Of a stretch of DNA of 64,000 nucleotides, positions 18,168 through 26,424 are shown one piece after another. Source of the DNA: Halalkalibacter suaedae (GTDB lineage: Bacteria; Bacillota; Bacilli; Bacillales; Bacillaceae_D); contig NZ_JAGKSQ010000004.1 of assembly GCF_017939705.1 (NCBI RefSeq), positions 186,001-250,000 on the forward strand, written 5' to 3'. Both the position numbers and the translations under genes were made by a program. The notes beneath the pieces are model-generated. The model was not told where the DNA came from and searched no databases. It saw only the letters and a program-made list of their open reading frames with translations. Within the stretch, counting starts at the first letter, position 1, and each line of letters starts with the position of its first letter.

Positions 18168-18962
18168 ATGACCAAGCACGATCATGAAGAAATGCTTGCA
18201 GGTGGAAATGTCTCAAACGTATATCGCTCAGGTGATACTGTACGAAGAGATTTAAAGGAAAATAGTAGCAAAGTTCATAAGTTATTAAAGCATTTGGAGA
18301 ACAAGGGATTTAATAATGCACCAACGTTTTTAGGTATTGATGAAAAAGGAAGAGAGATCCTATCATTTATAGAGGGGGAAGCTGGTAATTATCCCTTAAA
18401 GAAATATATGTGGTCAAATGATGTGTTGAAAGAGATCGCTATTATGCTTCGTATGTATCATGATGCTGTGAGTGACTTTCCGCTATCTGATGAATGGACG
18501 CCTATGGATAATACTCCAGACAAAATGGAGGTTATTTGTCATAATGATTTTGCCATTTACAACATTATTTTTAATCACTACAAACCAGTAGGTATTATCG
18601 ATTTTGATGTTGCTGCTCCTGGTCCTAGACTTTGGGATATCGCCTATACTCTCTACACATGCATTCCGTTAAGTAGGTTATATCACACGGAAGCAGGCGA
18701 GGCCGTTTATTATCATGCCTCAACGGACGCCGACCGTATCAAACAAAGAGTTACATTGTTTTTTGAGGCGTACGGTATTGAGGGAATGAAAGAGAATTAT
18801 TTAGAGATGGTATTGCTTCGTTTAGATGGATTATGCAAATACATGATTAGAAGAGCAAGTGAAGGTGACATGGCTTTTCAAAAGATGATAGACGAAGGAC
18901 ATCATGAACACTACCAAAGGGACATTGACTTTATTCGTAAGCACGGAAAAGAGTGGGGTTAG
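18168..18962 (+). CDS. Aminoglycoside phosphotransferase-fold kinase
   Basis: 264 residues of the APH/choline-kinase-like fold. The catalytic loop is CHNDFAIYNIIF (HxDxxxxN, with HND for the usual HGD), followed by the metal-binding GIIDFDVAAPGPRLWDIAYT. GNVSNVYRSGDTVRR is the degenerate nucleotide-binding strand pair. ATG 18168 follows a G-rich site. GACAC/GTGTC inverted arms (18129-18145) overlie a possible promoter. Such genes in bacilli phosphorylate diverse small molecules; antibiotic resistance should not be assumed. Confidence 0.88.
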   Translation: MTKHDHEEMLAGGNVSNVYRSGDTVRRDLKENSSKVHKLLKHLENKGFNNAPTFLGIDEKGREILSFIEGEAGNYPLKKYMWSNDVLKEIAIMLRMYHDAVSDFPLSDEWTPMDNTPDKMEVICHNDFAIYNIIFNHYKPVGIIDFDVAAPGPRLWDIAYTLYTCIPLSRLYHTEAGEAVYYHASTDADRIKQRVTLFFEAYGIEGMKENYLEMVLLRLDGLCKYMIRRASEGDMAFQKMIDEGHHEHYQRDIDFIRKHGKEWG

Positions 18963-18993
18963 AGAAACGAGCAGGACATGATTCAATAGTAAT

Positions 18994-19026
18994 AGCGTTA
19001 AGCCATGTAGGTTTGGCGCTTTTTTC
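18994..19026 (+). terminator. Rho-independent terminator
   Basis: AGCGTTAAGCC pairs with GGTTTGGCGCT (wobble pairs included) around ATGTA, followed by six T. It ends the phosphotransferase transcript. Confidence 0.85.
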
Positions 19027-19094
19027 TTGTTAAATGATAGTGTCGTTTTAACCTGAAAAGATAATACATCGACTAGTAAAGGAGCTATGACGTT

Positions 19095-20111
19095 TTGAAT
19101 CTCAACTATAAACCTAATAATACATTTACGCTTGTCTTAGAACACATTAACAATACGTTCAATCAAGTCGCTTGCTCAGGCTCCGCTCTCGTAATCATTC
19201 ACAATGATTCGATTGTGTTAGAAGAATATATCGGTAAACAATCGAAAGAACCTGATGCAAGAACTGTTCAGCAGGATACTCAATTCCACGTCGCATCAGT
19301 AAGAAAAAGCTATATCGGATTCGCTGTGGCTTTTGCTGTACATAATCGTTACATACAAAGCATAGACGACCTTGTACTAAACTATTTACCAGAACTGGAC
19401 GGAGCTATCTGGAAGGGTACGACAATAAGACATTTGTTAACACACACTCACGGTTTAAATGGAAAAGGTGATGGGACTTACCGGGAGTATCCAGTTGGAC
19501 AAAACTGGACATATAGACAGGTAGGAGTTGAAGCATTAACCAAAATTGTGAAAAGGGTCACCGAAAAAACAATATCCGAAATTATTCATGAGCAAGTATT
19601 TACCCCCTTAGGCTTTCATCAATCAGATTGGTATGCTCAAAAGAATAATAAACTAGTTGATCTTATCCATCGGGAAGAAGAGGTCCATGCATTGGAGACG
19701 AGTGAAAGTGTAGATGGTACTAAGATGAATATGTATGTGTCAGCTCGTGAATTGGCCTTTTGGGGGTATTTCCATCTGAAGCAAGGGAATCTGAACGGTA
19801 AACAGATTGTTCCTATAGAAATAATACAGTTGGCAACTTCACTCCAAAGCCCTCATACATTAGCTGGCGATCTGCCGAGAAACGGTTTTTTGTGGTTTGT
19901 ACAAGGGATACCAGCAAAGAAATCAGAGATAGGTCAAACAGTTCCGCTTGGATCGTATCAAATACTAGGCTACACAACTGTAACATTATTAGTCATTCCA
20001 CAAGAAAATATCGTTGCGGTTCGTATGTTTAATAGTGTAGGTTCACCTGAAGGGTATGATTATTTGGCCGATGTTCGCTCTTTTGGGGATAGAGTAATGG
20101 AATGTGTGTAA
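19095..20111 (+). CDS. Beta-lactamase-fold serine hydrolase
   Basis: 338 residues. FHVASVRKSYIGFAVAFAVH supplies SxxK (SVRK) and IRHLLTHTHGLNGKG is the typical loop after it. In place of the family YxN the protein has TYRQVGVEALTKI, and near the C-terminus GSYQILGYTT stands where HxG/KTG is expected. Class C-like hydrolases of this kind act on esters, peptides or D-amino acid bonds. No signal peptide is seen, so it is probably cytosolic. The start is TTG 19095 after GGAG. The altered second motif makes the exact activity uncertain. Confidence 0.85.
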   Translation: MNLNYKPNNTFTLVLEHINNTFNQVACSGSALVIIHNDSIVLEEYIGKQSKEPDARTVQQDTQFHVASVRKSYIGFAVAFAVHNRYIQSIDDLVLNYLPELDGAIWKGTTIRHLLTHTHGLNGKGDGTYREYPVGQNWTYRQVGVEALTKIVKRVTEKTISEIIHEQVFTPLGFHQSDWYAQKNNKLVDLIHREEEVHALETSESVDGTKMNMYVSARELAFWGYFHLKQGNLNGKQIVPIEIIQLATSLQSPHTLAGDLPRNGFLWFVQGIPAKKSEIGQTVPLGSYQILGYTTVTLLVIPQENIVAVRMFNSVGSPEGYDYLADVRSFGDRVMECV

Positions 20112-20160
20112 TGAAGAAGGACTAATGTGGGTATATAAAGAAAAACAAATAATAGTAGTT

Positions 20161-20195
20161 AAGAGGATCGCTGTTCCAGTGATCCTCTTTATTTA
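20161..20195 (+). terminator. Rho-independent terminator
   Basis: AAGAGGATCGC pairs with GTGATCCTCTT around a short loop, followed by TATTTAT. It ends the serine hydrolase transcript. Confidence 0.85.
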
Positions 20196-20287
20196 TGGAA
20201 GCCTTGTTGGTTTGTGATCCTATCATTAGCAGTATAAAAAGGAATTATTTAACTTTATAATCATAAGGATATAACAAAAAACCTTAT

Positions 20288-20309
20288 AAAAGGAAATTGG
20301 TGTTAAACT
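20288..20309 (+). promoter_or_regulatory. Shared extended -10 promoter element, copy a
   Basis: AAAAGGAAATTGGTGTTAAACT: GG, seven bases, TG, one base, TAAACT. It lies about 40 bases before the DUF5412 gene. Ten such copies occur in the window. Confidence 0.6.
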
Positions 20310-20349
20310 AAATGGAGTTGTACTTTAGACTTAGGAAAGGTGGATAATT

Positions 20350-20904
20350 ATTTTAATTTTATTTGGTTTATTCATTTCTCTCTTTACGATTATCTTATTC
20401 TTAATTCTATGTGCCTACATACTACTGTCCTTCATTAAGAAAAAGCCACTTCCTAAGAAACTGATGATTGCGACGGTATCGGGAGTGTTTTTAGTGTCTT
20501 CCATTTATCTATATGAGATGTACTTTTTTACATTTAGTGAAATTGATAGAGAGTTTCTTCAAGAGGGCCCTGGATCTGTGCTATCCCCAACTGAAACATA
20601 TACAGCTAATGCTTACTATGAACTATATGGTGGGGCAGCAGGAGGCGTAAACGTATGGGTTGAAATCATCGATAATACTAAGAAAGACAACGCCAAAATT
20701 GTGTATTATAGTGATGCAAAAAGCGATTTCTCGATGGAATGGATCGACGGAAATAACCTCTATATCCTAAATGAAGAACGTGATGATCCCGCTTCGAAAA
20801 GAAGTATCAAGCTTGAAGTTGGTAAAGAAATTTACCACGAAAATGGATTGGCTTGTCAGAGTTTATTAATGAAGGATGACTATAAGACTTGCTATCAAAA
20901 CTAG
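20350..20904 (+). CDS. DUF5412-family membrane protein, probable AUU start
   Basis: The frame is open from an ATT at 20350, six bases after AGGAAAGGTGG. It encodes two membrane segments (LFISLFTIILFLILCAYILL; VSGVFLVSSIYLYEMYFF) before the DUF5412 domain (GGAAGGVNVWVEII, KIVYYSDAKSDFSMEWIDGN). The first ATG (20464) would delete the first membrane segment and has no ribosome site. No ATG, GTG or TTG exists in frame between the upstream stop and 20464, hence the AUU proposal. A paralogue lies at 42632. Function unknown. Confidence 0.65.
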   Translation: MLILFGLFISLFTIILFLILCAYILLSFIKKKPLPKKLMIATVSGVFLVSSIYLYEMYFFTFSEIDREFLQEGPGSVLSPTETYTANAYYELYGGAAGGVNVWVEIIDNTKKDNAKIVYYSDAKSDFSMEWIDGNNLYILNEERDDPASKRSIKLEVGKEIYHENGLACQSLLMKDDYKTCYQN

Positions 20905-20945
20905 CAGCGGATGAAGAAAGATCATAATCAATGATCGGAGGTTCA

Positions 20946-21173
20946 ATGATGGAAAATGAAACAGAAAAACAAATTTTAAAAGAACTAAAAAGTATGAATA
21001 AATCGTTACAGGAAATGAATAAAAAAATTGATAATATTGACAGTGACGGCAAGCCGTCGTCTCTCTTATGGGATATAAGTAAGTCTTTATTAATAGGTGT
21101 TTTCATTTTAGGTCCTGCAATAGTCGTTGTAATGTCATTGTTTCAGCTAATAGGCAGTTGGTTATTTAACTAG
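20946..21173 (+). CDS. Small coiled-coil single-pass membrane protein
   Basis: 75 residues. A charged N-terminal helix (KQILKELKSMNKSLQEMNKK) of coiled-coil character is followed by one membrane segment (LLIGVFILGPAIVVVMSLFQ) at the C-terminus. ATG 20946 follows CGGAGG. It lies 41 bases after the DUF5412 gene and probably shares its transcript. Function unknown. Confidence 0.65.
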   Translation: MMENETEKQILKELKSMNKSLQEMNKKIDNIDSDGKPSSLLWDISKSLLIGVFILGPAIVVVMSLFQLIGSWLFN

Positions 21174-21294
21174 AGGTTAAGAGCGTAGAGAGTTAAGGGA
21201 TCAATTGGAAGATATCCATGCAATCAATGATGAATGTACGATTCAATTTTCGTACTATGAGTTGTAATCGATTTAAGGGTGAAATGGACTTCAA

Positions 21295-21480
21295 AAAGGA
21301 TAAGTGGATCGTGGTTCCGTTAACGAGCTAATAATGTTGGAATATAAGACTGGAAATGGCTAATAACGGAATGAGGATCATAAACCGAGTTCTAAATTGG
21401 GAAATTAGGTGAAATAGAGGAATGAGGATCCGACAAATTAGCAAACTGGATTCTCATTCCTCTATTTATTAGCTTAATTT
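21295..21480. repeat. Four-motif TTCCGYTAA-class repeat, variant B
   Basis: GGATCGTGGTTCCGTTAAC, TAACGGAATGAGGATC, AGAGGAATGAGGATCC and GGATTCTCATTCCTC lie in a 185-base AT-rich stretch. The same GGATC-to-TTCCG spacing recurs at 57418-57600. Apart from this, the 395-base gap before the lipoprotein gene holds nothing recognised. Confidence 0.6.
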
Positions 21481-21568
21481 GAAGTAAAAGGATATATTGA
21501 AACTTTTATCGCACTAATTCGTATGTACTACTAGAAAAATAGGATGCAGCAAGGGGAAAGGGGTTCAT

Positions 21569-22006
21569 ATGATGAATAAGTGGTTGTTTTTTACTTTATT
21601 TTTTTCTGTGCTATTAATCTCGGCTTGTAGCAATAGCGACGAATTATCAGGGCACACATTTAATGTTTCGCACACTCCACCATTTCAAGAGGATATTGAT
21701 GATCCTGATAAGTATCATTCGATCATGACTTTAGAATTTTCAGATGGCAAGGTATCAAGTGCAAATAGTGGAGAGGGAACATATGAGTTGAAAGATGATG
21801 TACTCCTCTTGAATTTTGAAAATGAAAATGAACAGTTAGAAATAGAATTTACTGAGTTTAAAGAAAGTGATAAAGATTTCAGCGAATATTCTACGCTAAT
21901 AAGTCGGTCAGAGTTGAACATCACGGATCCTGATAAAGTAAGCCACTTTGGTAGTTTACATAGTAGTTTAACTAACGATATGCTAGTTGAATTTCTTCAA
22001 AAATAG
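21569..22006 (+). CDS. Small lipoprotein, unknown function
   Basis: 145 residues. MMNKWLFFTLFFSVLLISAC is a lipoprotein signal ending in the lipobox LISAC, so the mature protein is tethered to the outer face of the membrane. The remainder is acidic with beta-rich segments (GTYELKDDVLLLNFENENEQ). ATG 21569 (or 21572) follows AAGGGG. Not recognised beyond this. Confidence 0.75.
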   Translation: MMNKWLFFTLFFSVLLISACSNSDELSGHTFNVSHTPPFQEDIDDPDKYHSIMTLEFSDGKVSSANSGEGTYELKDDVLLLNFENENEQLEIEFTEFKESDKDFSEYSTLISRSELNITDPDKVSHFGSLHSSLTNDMLVEFLQK

Positions 22007-22177
22007 AAGGAAGACATCTTGTCGGATAGCTTTTCTCTTTAGAAAAAGGGGTCCATCAAAGTAAGAGGAACGAATTTCCATAAACCTCCACCCGGAGAGT
22101 GAAGCAAGTGAAGAGTTAATGTTGGTATTGAACAAGTTACTTAAGGTATCTTGTTATTTGAATGTAAAAGGTAAAGT

Positions 22178-22209
22178 AAAAAAGAAGCTGCAATAGCAGC
22201 TTCTTTTTT
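22178..22209. terminator. Bidirectional terminator
   Basis: AAGAAGCTGC and GCAGCTTCTT form a perfect stem around AATA, with A-run and T-run flanks. It can end rightward transcription from the lipoprotein and leftward transcription of the gene at 22212-22424. Confidence 0.9.
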
Positions 22210-22211
22210 GA

Positions 22212-22424
22212 TCATGTACAGCCTTCACATTCATAATAGGTGTCTTTCAAATCCAGCGTTTTGATCAAGCCCTCGACTTGAATATCCTCGAGTTCAGTAA
22301 ATTCGATATCCGCGATTCTCTCCTGAATCACCTGCCTTGCAAGCTCTTCGCTTTTTTCGGCGATGCTAAAGGTTCGCTTTGCTCCGGTCGAAAGTATCGT
22401 GTACTCAAACAAAAATCGTTTCAT
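22212..22424 (-). CDS. Small protein with C-terminal CxxC
   Basis: 70 residues read leftward from ATG 22424, six bases after GGAGT; a start at 22442 lacks a site. The N-terminus KRFLFEYTILSTGAKRTFSI and the acidic helix EELARQVIQERI resemble no family I can name. The protein ends YYECEGCT, a possible metal or redox CxxC. It reads into the shared terminator and is isolated from its neighbours. Confidence 0.6.
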   Translation of the reverse strand: MKRFLFEYTILSTGAKRTFSIAEKSEELARQVIQERIADIEFTELEDIQVEGLIKTLDLKDTYYECEGCT

Positions 22425-22533
22425 GCGGTGACTCCTTTCCATTTCTAATTGCTCCTATGATAACATACCGAAGTCTTGTCCTCTAAAATAAAGACTTTTA
22501 TTTCCTGATATGAAGTGATGAATCTTTCGATAA

Positions 22534-23415
22534 TTGATGAATGAAAAGCCAGCCAAAGTGGGTGAGGCTCATAAAAGTATGACTTCCGCTCATAAGTTAC
22601 TAGATTCCGCTCATAACATAGCGAGTTCCGCTCATAAAGTTTTGAATCCCGCTCATAACCAACAGCTGTCGTCTCTCAAACCAGCTAGATTCAAAAGGCA
22701 GGAGGTCTGCTTCTTAGCAGGAAGCTGATTAAATGGCTGGATTTTAGATAAAATTAATCATTTCTTTTAAGGACAGAGTGAATGAAAAGCCAGCCAGAGT
22801 GGGTGAGGCTCATAAAAGTATGAATTCCGCTCATAAGTTACTAGATTCGGCTCATAACATAGCGAGTTCGGCTCATGAAGTTCTGAATCTCGCTCATAAC
22901 CGAAGCTGTCGTCTCTCAAACCAGCTAGATTCAAAAGGCAGGAAGCTGATTAAATGGCTGGATTTTAGATAAAATTAATCATTTCTTTTTAAGGACAGAG
23001 TGAATGAAAAGCCAGCCAGAGTGGGTGAGGCTCATAAAAGTGTGCATTCCGCTCATAAGTTACTAGATTCGGCTCATAACATAGCGAGTTCCGCTCATAA
23101 AGTTTTGAATCCCGCTCATAACCAACAGCTGTCGTCTCTCAAACCAGCTAGATTCAAAAGGCAGGAGGTCTGCTTCTTAGCAGGAAGCTGATTAAATGGC
23201 TGGATTTTAGATAAAATTAATCATTTCTTTTAAGGACAGAGTGAATGAAAAGCCAGCCAGAGTGGGTGAGGCTCATAAAAGTGTAACTTCCGCTCATAAG
23301 TTACCAGATTCGGCTCATAACATAGCGAGTTCCGCTCATAAAGTTCAGAATCTCGCTCATAACCGAAGCTCTCGTCTCTCAAATCAGCTAGATTCAAAAG
23401 GAAGGAATCTCCGGT
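22534..23415 (+). repeat. Tandem 241/222-bp units containing 21-bp repeats
   Basis: Four units start at 22540, 22781, 23003 and 23244 (GAATGAAAAGCCAGCC). Units 1 and 3 are 241 bases and share an extra GAGGTCTGCTTCTTAGCAG; unit 2 is 222 bases and, like truncated unit 4, lacks it. The period of unit pairs is exactly 463 bases, so a dimer was duplicated. Each unit holds five GCTCATAA motifs exactly 21 bases apart (22567, 22588, 22609, 22630, 22651 in unit 1), most preceded by TTCC or TTCG. Both strands stay open, giving heptads such as SAHKLLD or YERNSLC. Expression of any peptide is unproven. Confidence 0.85.
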
Positions 23416-23663
23416 GGGTCTGTTGAAGTGTACTACTAACCCAAAAGGAGTGTAATTTAAATAAAACGATCTAAGGTGCATTTGTTGATGCATCTTTTCT
23501 TATTAAAGTGAGGAAGTAATGCATATTCATGGTAGTCAGTGCGGTGTTGAATTTTGAATAAGTACGAAAATGAAAATCAGATATCATTAGAACTTATAAT
23601 ACTTAACTCTACTCTTCAAGTGTTAATGAGAAAAATTAATCGAATTCCTTTAGGAGGTGAATC

Positions 23664-24113
23664 ATGGAGAGTACATGGAAGCGCCTCGGTCGTTATATCT
23701 GCTTTTTAGTCTTATTTTTAGGATTCATTTATCTGGGATTGAAGTTTCAAATGACCTTACGTGAAAATGAAAGCTTATCTTATCGTCATCTTGCAGCACT
23801 TGAGTCATTTTTTCCAATAATCATAGGGGTGGTTCTAGCAATGCCTAATGTGATTAAGTCTCTAACGAAGAAAGGACATTGGAAAGTTGATTGGATAAAA
23901 TTAATTGTAATAGGACTCCCGTTCTTATATTTGTCGATTGTCCCTATTATGTACATAATAGGTGTATTAAAAATTGATTTGCCGTTTTCCGCGTATGCGA
24001 TGGGCAGTTATATTGGTGGAGACCTATTATTAACGTTTGTTACGATCAACGGTATAGTTGCTGGTTATATGCTCTGTACGAGTTTTTATAAGAGAAATAG
24101 CAAGGGATTTTGA
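23664..24113 (+). CDS. Four-helix membrane protein, unknown
   Basis: 149 residues with four hydrophobic segments (YICFLVLFLGFIYLGLKF, FFPIIIGVVLAMPN, LIVIGLPFLYLSIVPIMYII, LLTFVTINGIVAGYML). ATG 23664 follows TAGGAGGTGAATC. No family is recognised. It sits between the tandem repeat block and an alpha/beta hydrolase. Confidence 0.7.
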   Translation: MESTWKRLGRYICFLVLFLGFIYLGLKFQMTLRENESLSYRHLAALESFFPIIIGVVLAMPNVIKSLTKKGHWKVDWIKLIVIGLPFLYLSIVPIMYIIGVLKIDLPFSAYAMGSYIGGDLLLTFVTINGIVAGYMLCTSFYKRNSKGF

Positions 24114-24236
24114 GGTTACCTATGAGAATGAATAAGTTTTTCAAATATGAGAATTTTGAATTCACATCAAGTCCCAATAGGAAAAATCGTTTCAATAAGC
24201 CATATAAACTTTTACTGAAAATTAAGGTGATGTTAA

Positions 24237-24968
24237 GTGACTAAAGAAATGTTTGTTCAAATAAATGATTGTAGACTGTATGCTAAATTAGTCGGAGAAA
24301 ATACCGGGAAACCAACCATTGTAATGGATGCTGGATATGGAGATTCTTCTAAGGCTTGGGATTCAGTAATTGAAGATATTTCATTGCTCTCTAATGTTTT
24401 CATTTACGATAGAGCAGGACTTGGAAGGAGTGAAGGCAATCCTAATCCTAGAACCAGCCGTTTTATGGTAAAAGAACTGAGAGAACTTCTTTATGAAGCG
24501 AAAATTGGACCACCATATCTACTAGTAGGTCATTCATTTGGTGGCGTTAATATGCGGATATTTGCAAGTGAATACGAGGATGAAGTTTGTGGACTTGTTT
24601 TGATTGACTCCACTCCTGAGGATTATAGAGAAAGATTTCTCCCGATAATGTCACGTGATTTTCAACAAGCATACAATAGGCAATTCATATACGAAGGAAA
24701 TTATGATGAATTCATGGAAAGCTTGAAGCAACTAAAAGAAACTCGACGTAAACTAAATATTCCAGTAATTGTTCTCTCAGCTGGTAAGAAAGCTCATTAT
24801 TGCAAGCCAGCACAAGAGTTATGGGATGAAATGCAGAGAGAACTTCTTGAAATATCCTCTGATAGTCAATTAGTGGTTGCTGAAAAGAGTGGTCATTATA
24901 TACAAGATGATGAACCAAGAATTGTTGTTACTGCTTTGAGAAAGTTAATTAAGGGGATCAGAAATTAG
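24237..24968 (+). CDS. Alpha/beta hydrolase
   Basis: 243 residues. FIYDRAGLGRSEGNP and the nucleophile elbow LLVGHSFGGVNMRIF (GHSFG) mark an alpha/beta hydrolase of the haloperoxidase/esterase-like branch. VLIDSTPED is the strand after it and EKSGHYIQDDEP supplies the catalytic histidine. GTG 24237 follows AAGGTGAT. No signal peptide. The substrate is unknown. A strong terminator follows. Confidence 0.9.
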   Translation: MTKEMFVQINDCRLYAKLVGENTGKPTIVMDAGYGDSSKAWDSVIEDISLLSNVFIYDRAGLGRSEGNPNPRTSRFMVKELRELLYEAKIGPPYLLVGHSFGGVNMRIFASEYEDEVCGLVLIDSTPEDYRERFLPIMSRDFQQAYNRQFIYEGNYDEFMESLKQLKETRRKLNIPVIVLSAGKKAHYCKPAQELWDEMQRELLEISSDSQLVVAEKSGHYIQDDEPRIVVTALRKLIKGIRN

Positions 24969-24992
24969 ATATATCACTTTTAAAATAAAACA

Positions 24993-25046
24993 AATAGGAA
25001 CGCATCCGGAGCCAAATACTTAGGCGTTGAATGCGTTCCTATTTTT
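24993..25046. terminator. Bidirectional terminator
   Basis: AATAGGAACGCAT pairs with ATGCGTTCCTATT (13 bp), with T and A runs outside. It lies between the convergent hydrolase and antiporter genes and serves both. Confidence 0.9.
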
Positions 25047-25124
25047 ATAAAAATGTAAATTCTGATTTTTTTTGATAACAATACGTTCTTTACTTTCTAG
25101 CAATATCCACCCGCATTTCGAGAT

Positions 25125-26081
25125 TTAATTTCGAAGGATAATAAAAATCAGGTAGATGACGTAGATCATAGCTAAACCGGCACCTTCGATTTTCGAAATC
25201 CGATATTGGGTCCGTGAAAGGATTAGTAGTAAAGCTGTCACGAAAATCATGAGCCAAACATCTAGGAATATTTTTTGATCAACAGCTAATGGGTGGATTG
25301 TTGCGGAAGCTCCTAGAATGAAAAATACATTAAAAATATTACTACCAATAATATTCCCTAATGCAATCTCAGTTTGTCTCTTTAAGGCTGCGGTGATAGA
25401 AGTAACTAATTCAGGAAGTGAAGTCCCGACAGCTACGATGGTCAAGCCAACAAGAGTTTCACTCATTCCGAGTGCGAGAGCGATTTCAATACTGTTTTCG
25501 ACTACAAGATTACCACCAAAAACAATTCCAACAAGTCCCCCAATTGTGAATGCGAGGTTTTTGCCCCAAGACGTACTCACTGTGTCAGTAGGAGTGTTTT
25601 CGATTTGATCTCGGTTATTTCTTGCCATTTCAAAAACATAATAAAGAAAAATGGCAAAGAAAAGGAGCAGCAGGATACCTTCTGTTCTCGTAATGATATT
25701 GACTTCTGAATATTGTAGCTGAATATCACTAATCAAGATTAATACAGTAATGGCTGCAAGCAAAGCAAATGGGATTTCTTTTCTGAGTGTGTCACTTTGA
25801 ACGGCTAAAGGAAAGACAATTGCTGTAACTCCTAAAATGAATGTAGCATTAAAAATGTTGCTTCCTACGATATTACCAATCGCTACATCGCTCGTTCCTT
25901 CGAAGGCAGCAATAAAACTGACCGATGCCTCGGGAGCACTTGTACCAAAGGCTACGATTGTCAAACCGATTAACATTGGTGAAACCCTCAAGCCTGTCGC
26001 TATTTTCGAGGCACCGTCAACAAAATAGTCAGCACCCTTAACTAAAAGGGCAAATCCTATTAATAATAAAACATAAGTCAT
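25125..26081 (-). CDS. Ca2+/Na+ antiporter, CaCA family (YrbG-like)
   Basis: 318 residues. Two homologous halves each carry the alpha-repeat signature: MLIGLTIVAFGTSAPEASVS with GNIVGSNIFNATFILG, and LVGLTIVAVGTSLPELVTSI with GNIIGSNIFNVFFILG. These form the ion-binding sites of the calcium/cation antiporter superfamily in the cytoplasmic membrane. ATG 26081 is preceded on its strand by GAGGTGAA; a start at 26150 would add a tail without a site. It is the only minus-strand gene for several kilobases and is bounded by a bidirectional terminator. Confidence 0.95.
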   Translation of the reverse strand: MTYVLLLIGFALLVKGADYFVDGASKIATGLRVSPMLIGLTIVAFGTSAPEASVSFIAAFEGTSDVAIGNIVGSNIFNATFILGVTAIVFPLAVQSDTLRKEIPFALLAAITVLILISDIQLQYSEVNIITRTEGILLLLFFAIFLYYVFEMARNNRDQIENTPTDTVSTSWGKNLAFTIGGLVGIVFGGNLVVENSIEIALALGMSETLVGLTIVAVGTSLPELVTSITAALKRQTEIALGNIIGSNIFNVFFILGASATIHPLAVDQKIFLDVWLMIFVTALLLILSRTQYRISKIEGAGLAMIYVIYLIFIILRN

Positions 26082-26230
26082 AACTTCACCTCTCATAATA
26101 AATTGATTAATTGTTTCTATAATTATTTCCGCATACACAAGTTTACCCAACTAGGTTAGTAAGTAAACCGTTTTGAGTGAAGCTAGGGACATAACGCAAG
26201 TCTCTAACTGGAATAATGAACAAACAACTA

Positions 26231-26255
26231 AGTAGCGAAGTACATTTCAGGAGTG
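26231..26255 (-). repeat. MITE-like element end fragment
   Basis: AGTAGCGAAGTACATTTCAG followed by GAGTG matches one end of the palindromic dispersed repeat in reverse. The rest of the element is absent, so this is a decayed remnant. Confidence 0.5.
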
Positions 26256-26330
26256 GATTACATCAGCCATCTTGTTCGGTTCTTTTGTTAGCTAAATCAC
26301 TTCTGTCCCTGACTCTTTTTTGTGCTCACG

Positions 26331-26353
26331 AAAAAGGGAATTAATGTTAGTAT
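26331..26353 (+). promoter_or_regulatory. Shared extended -10 promoter element, copy b
   Basis: AAAAAGGGAATTAATGTTAG then TAT: GG, seven bases, TG, one base, TAGTAT. It lies just after CTCTTTTTT and 72 bases before the membrane protein gene at 26425. Confidence 0.65.
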
Positions 26354-26424
26354 TAAAGAAGCTATTGTCAATGAATTCTATATAGAAAATAGGACAATTA
26401 AAGTTCGATAGAGTAAGGGGTTGA

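Noticed and set aside
18168-18962. Aminoglycoside resistance gene
   Set aside because: Only the fold and catalytic loop are shared; many bacillary relatives phosphorylate other molecules, so resistance is not claimed.
20288-20309. Sigma-H promoter for the AAGGAAAT element
   Set aside because: AGGAAAT resembles a sigma-H -35, but no GAAT-type -10 occurs at 11-14 bases in the copies, whereas TGnTAnnnT is present in all.
22534-23415. CRISPR-like array
   Set aside because: The 21-base period has no constant repeat/variable spacer layout of CRISPR size, whole units are duplicated with their spacers, and no cas gene is present.
22534-23493. Small protein genes with SAHK or YER heptads
   Set aside because: Open frames exist on both strands because the 21-base repeat lacks stops; ribosome sites are weak. 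Kept as a repeat, not as genes.
24122-24244. 40-residue frame overlapping the hydrolase start
   Set aside because: No convincing ribosome site and no recognisable features.
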